Below the pieces are notes generated by a model. It ran no database searches. It was not told the DNA's origin and saw only the letters and a program-made list of their open reading frames with translations. Source: Pseudomonadota bacterium (GTDB lineage Bacteria > Pseudomonadota > Gammaproteobacteria > Burkholderiales > Rhodocyclaceae). Taken from it: a DNA stretch of 64,000 nucleotides. The translations under genes and the position numbers were made by a program. This document shows positions 8,732-19,489 of this stretch, in pieces. The DNA lies in assembly GCA_018241695.1 (NCBI GenBank), contig JAFEDH010000011.1, positions 1-64,000 of the forward strand, in the 5' to 3' direction. Within the stretch, counting starts at the first letter, position 1; each line of letters opens with the position of its first letter.

Positions 8732-11230
8732 ATGCACCAGTATTTCCCCTTTCCGTGGCTGTTGGCCGGCCTTGCCCTTCTGGCTCCGGCAACCGGCCTG
8801 CCTCATGACGAAAACCCGGTCACCCTGCCCACGGTACGTATTGTCGCCACGACCCCCCTGCCCGCCAGCGGCCAGGATCAGGCGGAGATTCCTGCCATCG
8901 TGCAAAGTGCGGACAACCAGGCCATCGAACGCAGCAACGCACTCGATCTGACCGAGTTCATCAACCGCCGTCTGGGCAGCGTTTATATCAACGCCATGCA
9001 GGGAAATCCCTTTCAGGCGGACGTCAACTTCCGTGGCTACACCGCTTCTCCGCTACTGGGTACTCCCCAGGGGATCTCGGTGTATCTGGATGGCATGCGC
9101 CTGAACCAGCCCTTTGGCGATGTCGTCAGCTGGGATCTGATTCCGCGCATGGCCATTGCCCATATCGACCTGATGCCGGGGGCCGACCCGATTTTCGGAC
9201 TCAATACCCTGGGCGGAGCCCTCTCCATCCGGACCCGGGATGGCCGCAGTCATCCCGGCAACACGGTACAACTGAGCCTGGGCAGTTTCAACCGGCGCGC
9301 ACTGGAAGTGGAAAGCGGTGGCCAGCACGATGACCTGGACTGGTACGTCACCACGAACGCCATGAATGAAGATGGCTGGCGCGATGCCTCGCCTTCCCAG
9401 GTACGCCAGCTGTTCGCCAAGCTCGGGTGGCGCGGTGATCACACCACGCTCGAACTGAGCGGTGCCTATGCCGACAACCGGCTGACCGGCAATGGACTGC
9501 AGCAGGGCGAGCTGCTCGACAGCCGCTACACCAGCGTGTACACCAAACCCGATGAAACCGCCAATCGTGCCGGTTTCCTCAATCTGACCTTCATCCACAC
9601 GCAAAGCCGGCAAACGGAAATCTCCGGTAATGCCTATTACCGGAGAATCGATACCCGGACGCTCAATGGCGACATCAACGAAGATTCGCTCGATCAGTCT
9701 GTCTATCAACCCAACACCGCGGAACGTGCGGCACTCGCGGCGGCGGGCTATACCGGCTTCCCGACCGGCGGCGCCAATGCGGCGAATACGCCTTTCCCCT
9801 ACTGGCGCTGTATCGCCAACATCCTGCTCAGCGACGAGCCTGGCGAGAAGTGCAACGGGCTCATCAACCGCACCGGATTGCAGCAGGAAAATTACGGCGC
9901 ATCGATGCAATCCGTCACCCTCGGCACGCTGGCCGGCTATCGCAACCGGATGCTGCTCGGCGCCGCCTACGATGAAAGCCGTGCCCGTTTCACCCAGTCC
10001 ACCCAGTTGGGCTATCTCACTCCGGACCGCGGCGTTCAGGGCCTGCCCGCATTCGCCGATGGTGGCGTCACCGGTGGTGACATTGACGGCGTGCCCTTCG
10101 ATAACCGGGTGGACATGGATGGCCGCACCCGGACCTGGAGCCTTTTTGCCAGCGATACCGTGAGCCTTGACGAACACTGGCACCTGACCGTTTCCGGTCG
10201 TTACAACGATACCCGCGTGCGTAATACCGATCGCATCCATGCGCCCGGTACGCCCGGTTCACTTGAGGGCAATCACCGTTTCGGACGCATCAATCCCGCT
10301 CTTGGCCTCACCTACGTCGACGCCGAGCGGTTCAAGGCCTATCTGGGTTACAAGGAAGGCAGCCGCACGCCCACGGCGATCGAATTGGGCTGCGCCAATC
10401 CCGCGCAACCCTGCCGCCTGCCCAACTCGATGGCGGGCGACCCGCCCCTGCGGCAGGTGATCACCCGTACCTGGGAGGCGGGACTGAGCGGCACACTGGG
10501 CGATTCCACCCAATGGAATGCAGGCATATTCCACGCCATCAGCAATGACGACATCCTCTTTGTCGCGGCACCCGACCAGACCCAGTTTGGCTACTTCAGA
10601 AACTTCGGCCAGACCCGGCGTCAGGGCCTGGAACTCGGGTTGACCCGACGGCAGGGCGCTCTGGCCCTCGGTGCGAACTACACCTTTCTGGACGCTACCT
10701 ACGAATCGAGCGAAACCATGGGTGGCAGCAGCAACAGCAGCAACGACGCAAGCGCACCGGGGCTGGCCGGCGATATCCGGATCCAGCCCGGCAACCGCAT
10801 TCCCCTGACGCCGCGCCACATGCTCAAGGCCTGGGCCGACTATCAGATCACCGCCGCGCTCTCCGCCAGCGTCAATCTCGTCGCAGTGAGTGGTTCATAT
10901 GCGCGGGGCAATGAAAATAACGCACACCAGGCGGATGGCGTCTATTACACCGGTACCGGCCGGGTTGGAGGATATGCGCTGGTGCACCTGGGCAGCCAGT
11001 ATCAGGCCACCGACCGGTTGCGTTTCTTCGCCCAGATCAACAATCTTTTCGACCGCCACTACGCAACGGGTGCCCAGCTTGGTCCTGAGGGATTTACCGC
11101 CAACGGTAATTTCGTCGCCCGCCCGTTCCCCGCGGTTGCCGGCGAATATCCCCTGCGTCAAGGAATTTTCTACGCCCCAGGCACGCCCCGCAGCCTGTGG
11201 CTCGGCATTCGTTACAGTTTCGGTAAATAA
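8732..11230 (+). CDS. TonB-dependent outer-membrane receptor
   Basis: 832 residues. A signal peptide occupies about 1-22 (MHQYFPFPWLLAGLALLAPA). The plug domain runs roughly 45-175 with the motifs VNFRGYTASPLLGTPQGISV, YLDGMRLNQPFGDVV and NTLGGALSIRTRDG, followed by a long beta-barrel with alternating aromatic strands to the C-terminal strand ending LGIRYSFGK. Such receptors import siderophores, vitamin B12, sugars or hydrophobic compounds using TonB energy. The ligand cannot be read from sequence. Placement just downstream of an HsaA-like monooxygenase suggests uptake of a steroid or other aromatic substrate (inference). No Fur box was seen next to it. A terminator follows at 11231-11260. 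Confidence 0.92.
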   Translation: MHQYFPFPWLLAGLALLAPATGLPHDENPVTLPTVRIVATTPLPASGQDQAEIPAIVQSADNQAIERSNALDLTEFINRRLGSVYINAMQGNPFQADVNFRGYTASPLLGTPQGISVYLDGMRLNQPFGDVVSWDLIPRMAIAHIDLMPGADPIFGLNTLGGALSIRTRDGRSHPGNTVQLSLGSFNRRALEVESGGQHDDLDWYVTTNAMNEDGWRDASPSQVRQLFAKLGWRGDHTTLELSGAYADNRLTGNGLQQGELLDSRYTSVYTKPDETANRAGFLNLTFIHTQSRQTEISGNAYYRRIDTRTLNGDINEDSLDQSVYQPNTAERAALAAAGYTGFPTGGANAANTPFPYWRCIANILLSDEPGEKCNGLINRTGLQQENYGASMQSVTLGTLAGYRNRMLLGAAYDESRARFTQSTQLGYLTPDRGVQGLPAFADGGVTGGDIDGVPFDNRVDMDGRTRTWSLFASDTVSLDEHWHLTVSGRYNDTRVRNTDRIHAPGTPGSLEGNHRFGRINPALGLTYVDAERFKAYLGYKEGSRTPTAIELGCANPAQPCRLPNSMAGDPPLRQVITRTWEAGLSGTLGDSTQWNAGIFHAISNDDILFVAAPDQTQFGYFRNFGQTRRQGLELGLTRRQGALALGANYTFLDATYESSETMGGSSNSSNDASAPGLAGDIRIQPGNRIPLTPRHMLKAWADYQITAALSASVNLVAVSGSYARGNENNAHQADGVYYTGTGRVGGYALVHLGSQYQATDRLRFFAQINNLFDRHYATGAQLGPEGFTANGNFVARPFPAVAGEYPLRQGIFYAPGTPRSLWLGIRYSFGK

Positions 11231-11260
11231 AACAATGCCGGCAGGCGCCGGCATTGTTTT
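11231..11260 (+). terminator. rho-independent terminator after the TonB receptor
   Basis: A 12-bp perfect stem (11231-11242 with 11247-11258), a 4-nt loop and a short T tract. The stem starts directly after the stop codon and can also fold on the opposite strand, where it could end the minus-strand gene at 11303-11554. Confidence 0.85.
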
Positions 11261-11302
11261 GTATCTCCACAGCAGGTTTTGGAGGCCCGCTGCAAAAGGA
11301 GA

Positions 11303-11554
11303 TCACTTGGCGGCGGGAGCGGCCTCCTCGGCCTTGGCTTCCTTCTTGTGCTTCTTGTGATGATGCTTGTGATGCTCGCCTGCCTTTTCGTCTTTCGCTT
11401 CCTCTTTCTTGTCGGCAGCCTTGGCTTCGGCCTTGGCAGGCGTGGCGGCAGGGGCAGCAGCCGCAGCAGGAGCCGCAGCGGTGGCGGCGAAGACGGTAGA
11501 AGCGAACAGGCCAGCAACCAGGGCGGCCATCAGCTTGGAAACTTGCTTCGACAT
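11303..11554 (-). CDS. small exported Ala/Lys/His-rich protein
   Basis: 83 residues from the ATG giving MSKQVSKLMAALVAGLFAS, with AAGGAG upstream. Residues 1-23 are a signal peptide probably cut after TVFA. The mature part is nearly all Ala, Lys, Glu, Pro and His, with the cluster GEHHKHHHKKHKKEAK, so it is intrinsically disordered. Composition recalls acid-shock (Asr-like) or histidine-rich metal-buffering periplasmic proteins, but there is no domain to prove either. It lies downstream of tpx on the same strand with a 135-base gap holding its own leader. A longer in-frame start exists upstream but would bury the signal peptide. Confidence 0.75.
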   Translation of the reverse strand: MSKQVSKLMAALVAGLFASTVFAATAAAPAAAAAPAATPAKAEAKAADKKEEAKDEKAGEHHKHHHKKHKKEAKAEEAAPAAK

Positions 11555-11689
11555 TTTGAATCTCCTTGTTTCGCGTAAAAGCGCACATGCGCTTGCCCAC
11601 AACAACGAACGAAGGTGACGCAAAGCTGACAGCCGCTTTGTAACCAAATATGTACACCCCGGCGAGGGCCTCATTTCAGTCCCGGCACA

Positions 11690-12193
11690 TCATCCCAGTG
11701 CGGCGAGAGCGGCTGCATAGTTCGGCTCATTCTTGATCTCCGCCACCAGTTCCGTATGCAGAACCGTATCGTTCTCATCGAGCACCACCACGGCCCGTGC
11801 CGACAGACCGCTGAGCGGCCCGCTCTTGATGGCGACACCATAGTTTTCAAGGAACTCCCGGCCCCGCAGGGTCGACAGGGTCACGACATTGGCCAGGCCC
11901 TCGGTGCCGCAGAAACGGCCCTGGGCAAAGGGCAGGTCGGCAGAAATGCACAGCACCACGGTATTGGGTTTTTCATTCGCCCGCTGATTGAAGGTGCGCA
12001 CCGAGGTGGCGCAGGTGGGCGTATCGATACTGGGAAAGATATTCAGAATCTTGCGCTTGCCGGCGAAGCTGGCCAGGTCTGTATCGGCCAGGTCCTTTGC
12101 GACCAGGGTGAAGGGACGAGCCTTTTCACCCTTGCGTGGAAAACTGCCAGCAACTTCAACGGGATTACCACCCAAGGTAACGGAATTTGACAT
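11690..12193 (-). CDS. tpx: thiol peroxidase (atypical 2-Cys peroxiredoxin)
   Basis: 167 residues, the same size as E. coli Tpx. The peroxidatic cysteine C61 lies in [16 protein letters not shown] and the resolving cysteine C95 in [10 protein letters not shown], both at the canonical positions. Reduces hydroperoxides, especially lipid peroxides, with electrons from thioredoxin (trxB is in the same window). AGGAGA precedes the ATG. Upstream is a 467-base region with no clear gene. Confidence 0.97.
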   Translation of the reverse strand: MSNSVTLGGNPVEVAGSFPRKGEKARPFTLVAKDLADTDLASFAGKRKILNIFPSIDTPTCATSVRTFNQRANEKPNTVVLCISADLPFAQGRFCGTEGLANVVTLSTLRGREFLENYGVAIKSGPLSGLSARAVVVLDENDTVLHTELVAEIKNEPNYAAALAALG

Positions 12194-12660
12194 GAAAATC
12201 TCCTTGCTCTCTGTTGGAAAACTGATTGGATGTCAGCCCGCTGAATATACTCCCGATGGAGATAAAGCGGACTCACCGGTTTTCAAGAGAGATGAAGGAT
12301 TCGGGTTGGGATATGAGCAGACAAAACCCATGTCTGGCCAGTGGTTACCAAAATCTCTGGCATTGAGACACCCTCCAGTGCCGATGAGTCGACCGCGCAA
12401 CACCATGGCCCTCTCAAGCAGGCTGTCCAACAACCGCAAATTCCTCAACGAGTTCCGCGGCAACTTCGACGCCATCGTCGCCCGCTACGGGTGTACATGC
12501 GGGATAGGTGCGCCCGAGGTGTTCATTTCGCTGTCACGGCCTTCGTTGCCGCCTAAGCCGTCAATGAGCTAATCTTGGAACCGGACTGGCAGACAGGGGC
12601 GATCAGCAGTCCGGTGATATCGTTCTACGCGATACGGGGCGCGAAATTGCGGGCAGAAGA
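12194..12660. other. gene-poor region between tpx and the ClC gene, possible gene remnant
   Basis: The tpx-proximal part is AT-richer and should hold the tpx promoter. A short frame on the plus strand at 12384-12572 (62 codons, containing NRKFLNEFRGNFDAIVARYG) has coding-like third positions in its first half but no Shine-Dalgarno. Its second half looks random, so it reads as a decayed fragment rather than a gene. I could not assign it to a family. No inverted repeats of an insertion sequence were seen. Confidence 0.4.
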
Positions 12661-14409
12661 ATGAACCACAAGCAATTGCGAGATTTTTCAACCACACCGC
12701 GCGTAGTCTCCATCTCCGCGGTGGCCATACTGGTCGGCACCGGTGGCGTGACGGCCGCGTATTTTCTTTTGCATCTGATCCAGCTCGCGACCAATCTCGC
12801 CTATTTTGGCCGTTTCAGCTTTGAAACATCGGATCTTGCCGCCTCCCCGCTCGGGGCCTGGGCCGTGCTCGTTCCGGCTGGCGGCGCACTCGCCATCGGG
12901 TTGATGGCCCGTTTCGGCAGCGAGAAGATTCGCGGCCACGGCATCCCCGAGGCGATCGAAACCATTCTTCTCGGTCGATCGCGGATTAGCGCCAAGGTGG
13001 CGGTTCTGAAGCCGCTGTCCTCTGCGATCTCCATCGGTACTGGTGGGCCGTTCGGCGCCGAGGGGCCGATCATCATGACTGGCGGCGCGGTCGGCTCATT
13101 GATCGCGCAGGGCCTCCCCGTCAGCGACAGCGAACGCAAGGCGCTGCTCGTCGCCGGCGCCTCGGCCGGCATGACGGCCGTGTTCGGCACACCCATCGCG
13201 GCGATCATGCTCGCCGTCGAACTGTTGCTGTTCGAATGGTCACCACGCAGCTTCATCCCGGTCGCCGTCGCCGCCATCACTGCCGCGGTGGAGCGCAACG
13301 CACTGCACATGCCGGCACCGATCTTTCCCTTTACCGGCGACATGCCGATCTCTTTCGTCGCCCTCGGCGGCTGGATGCTGATCGGAATTCTCGCCGGCCT
13401 GCTTTCGGGCTTGCTGACCCAGCTTGTCTACGCCTTTGAAGATGCATTTGCAAAGCTGCCGATCCACTGGATGTGGTGGCCGATGCTGGGCGGGCTCGTC
13501 GTCGGCCTCGGCGGCCTGATCGAACCGCATGCGCTCGGCGTCGGATATGACAACATCGCGGCCATGCTGCGAGGCGACATGGCCGTGCAAGGAGCCCTGC
13601 TTCTGCTGGTGGTGAAGGCGATCATCTGGTCGGTCGCACTGGGGTCGGGCACCTCCGGCGGCGTACTCGCACCACTGCTCATCATGGGTGGCGCAACCGG
13701 AGCCGCCCTGGCGGGCTTTCTGCCCAATGCCTCGCCTGGCTTCTGGCCGCTGCTGGCCATGGCTGCGACGATGGGCGGCACCATGCGCTCACCGCTGACC
13801 GCCACCTTCTTCGCGGTGGAGCTGACGGGTAACACCCATGTGCTGCTGCCGCTCATCACGGCCTGTGGTGCCGCCCATGCGGTCACGGTGCTGCTGATGA
13901 GCCGGTCGATCCTTACCGAGAAAATCGCCCGCCGCGGTCATCACATTGTGCGCGAATACAGCATCGATCCGTTCGCGCTCGCCCGGGTCAGCGAGGTGAT
14001 GACCATCGATGTGCAATCCGTACCGGGAACCATGACGCTGCACGCCGCGGCGGCACTTCTCACCGACCCGGAAACGAAGCATCCGAGCTTTCCCGTCGTC
14101 GACGCCGACAACCGTGTGCTGGGGATGATCGACCCACCCTCGATCCTGCGCTGGCGACGCGCAGGCAAGCATCGCAAGGCGCTTTTGAGCGAATTGCTGG
14201 CGGGCGCAAAAATGACATTAGCCTATCCGGACGAATACCTGGCCGGCCTCGCCGACCGGATGAGCCAGGCAAATGTCGCTCACCTGCCTGTCGTGTCACG
14301 TGACGATGGCCGGCTTGTCGGCTATATGGGCTGGAAAGACATGATGCGCATGCGGATCAACTTGCAGGCGCAGGATCAGCAGCGCAGCCGCCTGCTGGGA
14401 AAAAGCTAA
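12661..14409 (+). CDS. ClC-family chloride channel/antiporter with C-terminal CBS domains
   Basis: 582 residues. The membrane domain (about 15-425) carries ClC selectivity-filter motifs: RGHGIPE at 91-97, GTGGPFGAEGP at 126-136 with the gating glutamate E134, and the downstream GSGTSGGVLAPLLIMGGATG. Residues about 440-575 form two CBS modules (EVMTIDVQSV and PVVDADNRVLGMID, then a second ending LVGYMGWKDMM), which usually sense adenine nucleotides. It moves chloride or fluoride across the inner membrane, and whether it is a channel or an exchanger is unclear. The gene is an island between non-coding stretches and a tRNA-Ser gene, and its phrasing differs somewhat from neighbours, so lateral acquisition is possible. 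Confidence 0.92.
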   Translation: MNHKQLRDFSTTPRVVSISAVAILVGTGGVTAAYFLLHLIQLATNLAYFGRFSFETSDLAASPLGAWAVLVPAGGALAIGLMARFGSEKIRGHGIPEAIETILLGRSRISAKVAVLKPLSSAISIGTGGPFGAEGPIIMTGGAVGSLIAQGLPVSDSERKALLVAGASAGMTAVFGTPIAAIMLAVELLLFEWSPRSFIPVAVAAITAAVERNALHMPAPIFPFTGDMPISFVALGGWMLIGILAGLLSGLLTQLVYAFEDAFAKLPIHWMWWPMLGGLVVGLGGLIEPHALGVGYDNIAAMLRGDMAVQGALLLLVVKAIIWSVALGSGTSGGVLAPLLIMGGATGAALAGFLPNASPGFWPLLAMAATMGGTMRSPLTATFFAVELTGNTHVLLPLITACGAAHAVTVLLMSRSILTEKIARRGHHIVREYSIDPFALARVSEVMTIDVQSVPGTMTLHAAAALLTDPETKHPSFPVVDADNRVLGMIDPPSILRWRRAGKHRKALLSELLAGAKMTLAYPDEYLAGLADRMSQANVAHLPVVSRDDGRLVGYMGWKDMMRMRINLQAQDQQRSRLLGKS

Positions 14410-14662
14410 GCGGCACTGGCGAGTGGGGCGGCCCATTCGTCCGCACCGCATCCGATACGGTCTTGATCCAAGTCGCCTGGCAGGCTGAACGTAGGTTCTT
14501 CTCTCGGTCGCTGGTTCCGGAAATTTTCGTCCCGCTCCAAAAGTGAAAACCTGAAGCCCCGACCCGGATGCGTTGCCCCGTACGCTGATTGTTGTGCAAA
14601 TCAGTGCCAAATCATGTGCCGCACTTCGCACGTTGCAAATGCGATGGGGGAAGGATTGGGGC
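14410..14662. other. gene-poor region between the ClC gene and the tRNA-Ser terminator
   Basis: About 250 bases with no credible start-plus-ribosome-site frame on either strand. Short minus-strand frames here have random-looking products. The position just 3' of a tRNA gene is a typical landing site for integrating elements, but I found no repeat of the tRNA 3' end on the far side of the ClC gene. Confidence 0.35.
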
Positions 14663-14691
14663 AAAAAACAAAAACGCCCCGAAAGGGGCGT
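14663..14691 (-). terminator. rho-independent terminator of tRNA-Ser
   Basis: On the minus strand, a 7-bp GC-rich stem (14685-14691 with 14674-14680) closed by a 4-nt loop and followed by a broken T tract down to 14663. It sits 14 bases past the end of the tRNA. Confidence 0.85.
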
Positions 14692-14704
14692 CGTTGAGCA
14701 ATAG

Positions 14705-14795
<91 letters not shown>

Positions 14796-14915
14796 GTGGG
14801 CGCGGATTCTAGCATCGGATTTCCCGGCTTCCGTCGTCGATTTCCGTGTCTGCTCCCATCGCTCCTTTGGTCGGGGCATGGCAAAATGAGGGCCTCCCTT
14901 GCCCAAGGAGGCCCG

Positions 14916-16340
14916 ATGCCTGGTCATCCCGCCCGCCTGGCTGTCCTGCTGTGCCTCCTGTTCCTTGCCGCCTGCCAGCGCCTTGCCTCACCCGAGTCAT
15001 CGGGCGAACTGGTGGTCGCGATTCGTGCCGGCCCTTCCTCCTACGAGGTTGACGACAAGGGTGGCAGCAGCGGGTTCGAGCGGGATCTGGTACAGGCATT
15101 CGCACAAAGTCTGGGATACCGTGTGCGATTTGTGGTGGCCAATGATCAGGCGGAGTTGTACGAGCTGCTTGATGAAGGGCACGTCCACTTTGCCGCTTCG
15201 GCCTGGGAGCACGATGTTCCCCACATTCGCTACACTTCGCCGATCCGGGAATCTGACCCGGTCGTCGTCAGTCGTGGCGACGACCTGACTCTGGGAGAAG
15301 ACCCGTCCGTACTCACAGGGCATACAGTAGGAGCGATGATCGCCTCGCCGCAACTGGAAGCGCTGCGCAAACTGGCCGGTGAACCACCTCGCTTTTCCCT
15401 CCAGCCGCATGCCGGCGCGGAATACGATCTGCTGCAGGCGGTTGCGGACAACAAACTGGATTTCGCCAGCACCGACCGGCTACAGTACCGGCTTGCCCTG
15501 CAATTCCTTCCCGATCTCCAGGTCGCCTTCACCCTGCCGGGGCGCATCCGCTTCGGCTGGGCATTCCGCGAGGGTGATGACAAGCTGCGCATGCAGGCGG
15601 ACAGATTCATTGCCGATATCCGTCGCGGCGGCCTGCTGGCACGGCTGCAGGATCGCTACTTCGGCCATATCGACCGCATCAAGCCCGAAGGCATCACCGA
15701 ACTGCTCGACGACATACAAACCCTGCTGCCCCGCTTTCGCAAATTTTTCCAGGATGCCCAGGAAATCACCGGGCTCGACTGGCGCCTGCTGGCGGCAGTC
15801 GCCTACCAGGAATCGAAATGGGACCCTCTGGCGACCTCCCCCACTGGGGTGCGCGGCATCATGATGCTGACCGAGGACACCGCCGACCACCTGCATGTCA
15901 GCAATCGTCTCGACCCCCGCCAGAGCATTCTGGCCGGGGCCAAATACCTGGCCGATCTGCGCAACCTTTTGCCCTTGACGGTCAAGGAGCCGGACCGGAC
16001 CTGGTTTGCGCTGGCTGCCTATAACCTCGGCATGGGCCATTTCAACGGTGGCCGTGCAATCGCCGTCGGCCTCAAACGTGACGCGGATTCGTGGTTCGAG
16101 ATGAAAAAGGTGCTGCCACTGATGGCCCGGCCGGAGTATTACGCCAGGCTCAAGTCGGGGCGGGCCCGGGGCGGTGAAGCGGTGATCATGGTGGAAAACA
16201 TCCGCACCTACTTCAGCATCATCAGCCGTTTCACTCCTCCCTGGCGACCCGACTACCAGTTGGTACGCAGCACCCCGTCATCGCCTCATGGACTCCGGCA
16301 AAAGCACGGGAAGCCCCCGAAGCTCGGAGGTATCTCCTGA
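14916..16340 (+). CDS. mltF: membrane-bound lytic murein transglycosylase F
   Basis: 474 residues from the ATG giving MPGHPARLAVLLCLLF, which has AAGGAG upstream. The longer frame reaching back toward the tRNA is not credible. The lipobox LAAC sets the lipidated cysteine at C20, anchoring the protein to the outer membrane. Residues about 30-270 are a solute-binding (SBP_bac_3) regulatory domain and about 290-430 an SLT goose-lysozyme-like domain with catalytic glutamate in AYQESKWDP, then GVRGIMML and AAYNLGMGHF. It cleaves peptidoglycan to 1,6-anhydromuropeptides. It is convergent with serS. Confidence 0.94.
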   Translation: MPGHPARLAVLLCLLFLAACQRLASPESSGELVVAIRAGPSSYEVDDKGGSSGFERDLVQAFAQSLGYRVRFVVANDQAELYELLDEGHVHFAASAWEHDVPHIRYTSPIRESDPVVVSRGDDLTLGEDPSVLTGHTVGAMIASPQLEALRKLAGEPPRFSLQPHAGAEYDLLQAVADNKLDFASTDRLQYRLALQFLPDLQVAFTLPGRIRFGWAFREGDDKLRMQADRFIADIRRGGLLARLQDRYFGHIDRIKPEGITELLDDIQTLLPRFRKFFQDAQEITGLDWRLLAAVAYQESKWDPLATSPTGVRGIMMLTEDTADHLHVSNRLDPRQSILAGAKYLADLRNLLPLTVKEPDRTWFALAAYNLGMGHFNGGRAIAVGLKRDADSWFEMKKVLPLMARPEYYARLKSGRARGGEAVIMVENIRTYFSIISRFTPPWRPDYQLVRSTPSSPHGLRQKHGKPPKLGGIS

Positions 16341-16364
16341 TCCTGGCGCAGAGGGTACCCTGGC

Positions 16365-17753
<1,389 letters not shown>

Positions 17754-17838
17754 TTAAGCGGAAAAGACAACACTTTCTGTATAAGGAAAGGAAGATCGAA
17801 TTCACCAGCGGAGGGCTGTTGACCGAAGGAGAAATGCA

Positions 17839-18117
17839 ATGCTGTCACTTCAGGAATGTCTTGATTACTGCGATCTGATCGAAGATGAAATCAGTCTGAT
17901 CGCCCACCACGAACACTTGGGCTTCCCCGGCGCCACCCAACTGGCACTTTCCCTGGTGCAGAACCGCGCCGGCGAGGTTGCGGTACGTTGCATGCTCGAA
18001 GACGAGCTGACGATTGCAGCGGGCGGTGGCAAGGTGGAAACGCTGTACATGGCGCAGAAGGCCTATCGCCACTTCACCCTGACCCACCCCGACTGTCTGG
18101 AGAACGCCTTCACCTGA
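17839..18117 (+). CDS. small conserved-looking protein of unknown function
   Basis: 92 residues, acidic N-terminal helix (LSLQECLDYCDLIEDEIS), no signal peptide or membrane segment, two cysteines (C8, C11) spaced C-X2-C and two more later. AAGGAG lies before the ATG at good spacing, and codon usage matches neighbours, so I treat it as real. It is convergent with rarA, 46 bases apart, and divergent from serS. Function is unknown. The segment TLYMAQKAYRHFTLTHPDC is helical. Nothing in the sequence indicates catalysis. Confidence 0.7.
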   Translation: MLSLQECLDYCDLIEDEISLIAHHEHLGFPGATQLALSLVQNRAGEVAVRCMLEDELTIAAGGGKVETLYMAQKAYRHFTLTHPDCLENAFT

Positions 18118-18163
18118 AATCACTGCGTGGCCCGATGGCCGCGGCGGATACGGCCAGAATCCG

Positions 18164-19489
18164 TCAGGACTTGCCCTCCCTGTTGCGTGCCTTGGTATCA
18201 AGGCCGCGCAGGTGTTCGAGTTTTTCGGCGATCTTCTGCTCAAGCCCGCGCGGCACGGGGCGGTACCAGTTCGGCGCCGCGACCCCTTCGGGAAAGTAGT
18301 TTTCGCCGGCTGCATAGGCCTCAGGTTCGTCGTGGGCGTAACGGTATTCGCGCCCGTAACCCAGTTCTTTCATCAGTCGGGTGGGGGCGTTGCGCAAATG
18401 TTCGGGAACGGGCCGGGAACGATCCCGGGCCACGAAAGCGCGACCCTCGTTATAGGCCACGTAGGCCGCATTCGACTTGGGAGCCACGGCCAGGTAAAGG
18501 ATTGCCTCGGCCAGCGCCAGTTCACCCTCAGGACTGCCCAGCCGCTCATAGGTTTCCACGGCGTCCAGCGCCATGCGCAGAGCACGCGGATCGGCGAGGC
18601 CGATGTCTTCGGTAGCCATGCGGATCATGCGCCGTCCCATGTAGCGCGGATCGGCGCCGCCATCGAGCATGCGCAAGAGCCAGTAGAGCGCGGCATCGGG
18701 ATCCGATCCACGCACGGATTTGTGCAGGGCTGAAATCTGATCGTAAAACGCATCGCCGCCCTTGTCGAACCGACGCAGATCACGATCCAGTGCGGCTTCG
18801 AGAAATCCGGCATCCACCCGGGTCGCCCCTGCCGCATGTGCCGCGGTGCGCAGGGTCTCCAGCACATTGAGCAGACGCCGTGCGTCACCGTCGGCGTGCC
18901 CGATCAAACGGGTGCGCGCCTCATCATCAAAATTCAGTTCGGGAAAAACTTCGCCTCGGGCACGGTCAAAAAGCTGTCCCAGTTCGTCCTCACCCAGGCT
19001 CTTGAGCACATAGACGGAGGCCCTCGAGAGCAGGGCCGAGTTCACCTCGAAAGAAGGATTTTCCGTAGTGGCACCGATGAAGGTCACGATGCCCGACTCC
19101 ACATAGGGAAGAAAGGCATCCTGCTGGGCCTTGTTGAAACGATGCACCTCGTCGACAAACAGGAGTGTACGACGACCGCTCTGGCTGCCAACCAGTTCGG
19201 CCCGCTGCATGGCCTCACGGATATCCTTGACACCCGAAAACACCGCCGAGAGGGCGATGAATTCTGCATCGAAGGCGTCGGCCATGAGCCGGGCCAGGGT
19301 GGTTTTACCGACCCCGGGCGGACCCCAGAGAATCATGGAGTGAGGGGTGCCCGATGCAAATGCCAGGTGCAGCGGCTTGCCCTCACCGAGCAGATGTCGC
19401 TGCCCGATGACCTGGTCCAGGGTTCGGGGCCGCAACAATTCGGCCAGGGGTGCGTGGCGCGGTGGCGCCGGCGCAAAAAGATCGCTCAC
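18164..19489 (-). CDS. rarA: replication-associated recombination protein A (AAA+ ATPase)
   Basis: 441 residues, GTG start. RarA/MgsA acts at stalled replication forks and belongs to the clamp-loader AAA+ group. The Walker A motif is [12 protein letters not shown], Walker [11 protein letters not shown], sensor 1 [12 protein letters not shown], and the C-terminal MgsA domain includes [14 protein letters not shown] and [19 protein letters not shown]. The GTG overlaps the lolA stop by four bases, so the two are translationally coupled. Last gene of the ftsK-lolA-rarA run. Confidence 0.96.
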   Translation of the reverse strand: MSDLFAPAPPRHAPLAELLRPRTLDQVIGQRHLLGEGKPLHLAFASGTPHSMILWGPPGVGKTTLARLMADAFDAEFIALSAVFSGVKDIREAMQRAELVGSQSGRRTLLFVDEVHRFNKAQQDAFLPYVESGIVTFIGATTENPSFEVNSALLSRASVYVLKSLGEDELGQLFDRARGEVFPELNFDDEARTRLIGHADGDARRLLNVLETLRTAAHAAGATRVDAGFLEAALDRDLRRFDKGGDAFYDQISALHKSVRGSDPDAALYWLLRMLDGGADPRYMGRRMIRMATEDIGLADPRALRMALDAVETYERLGSPEGELALAEAILYLAVAPKSNAAYVAYNEGRAFVARDRSRPVPEHLRNAPTRLMKELGYGREYRYAHDEPEAYAAGENYFPEGVAAPNWYRPVPRGLEQKIAEKLEHLRGLDTKARNREGKS

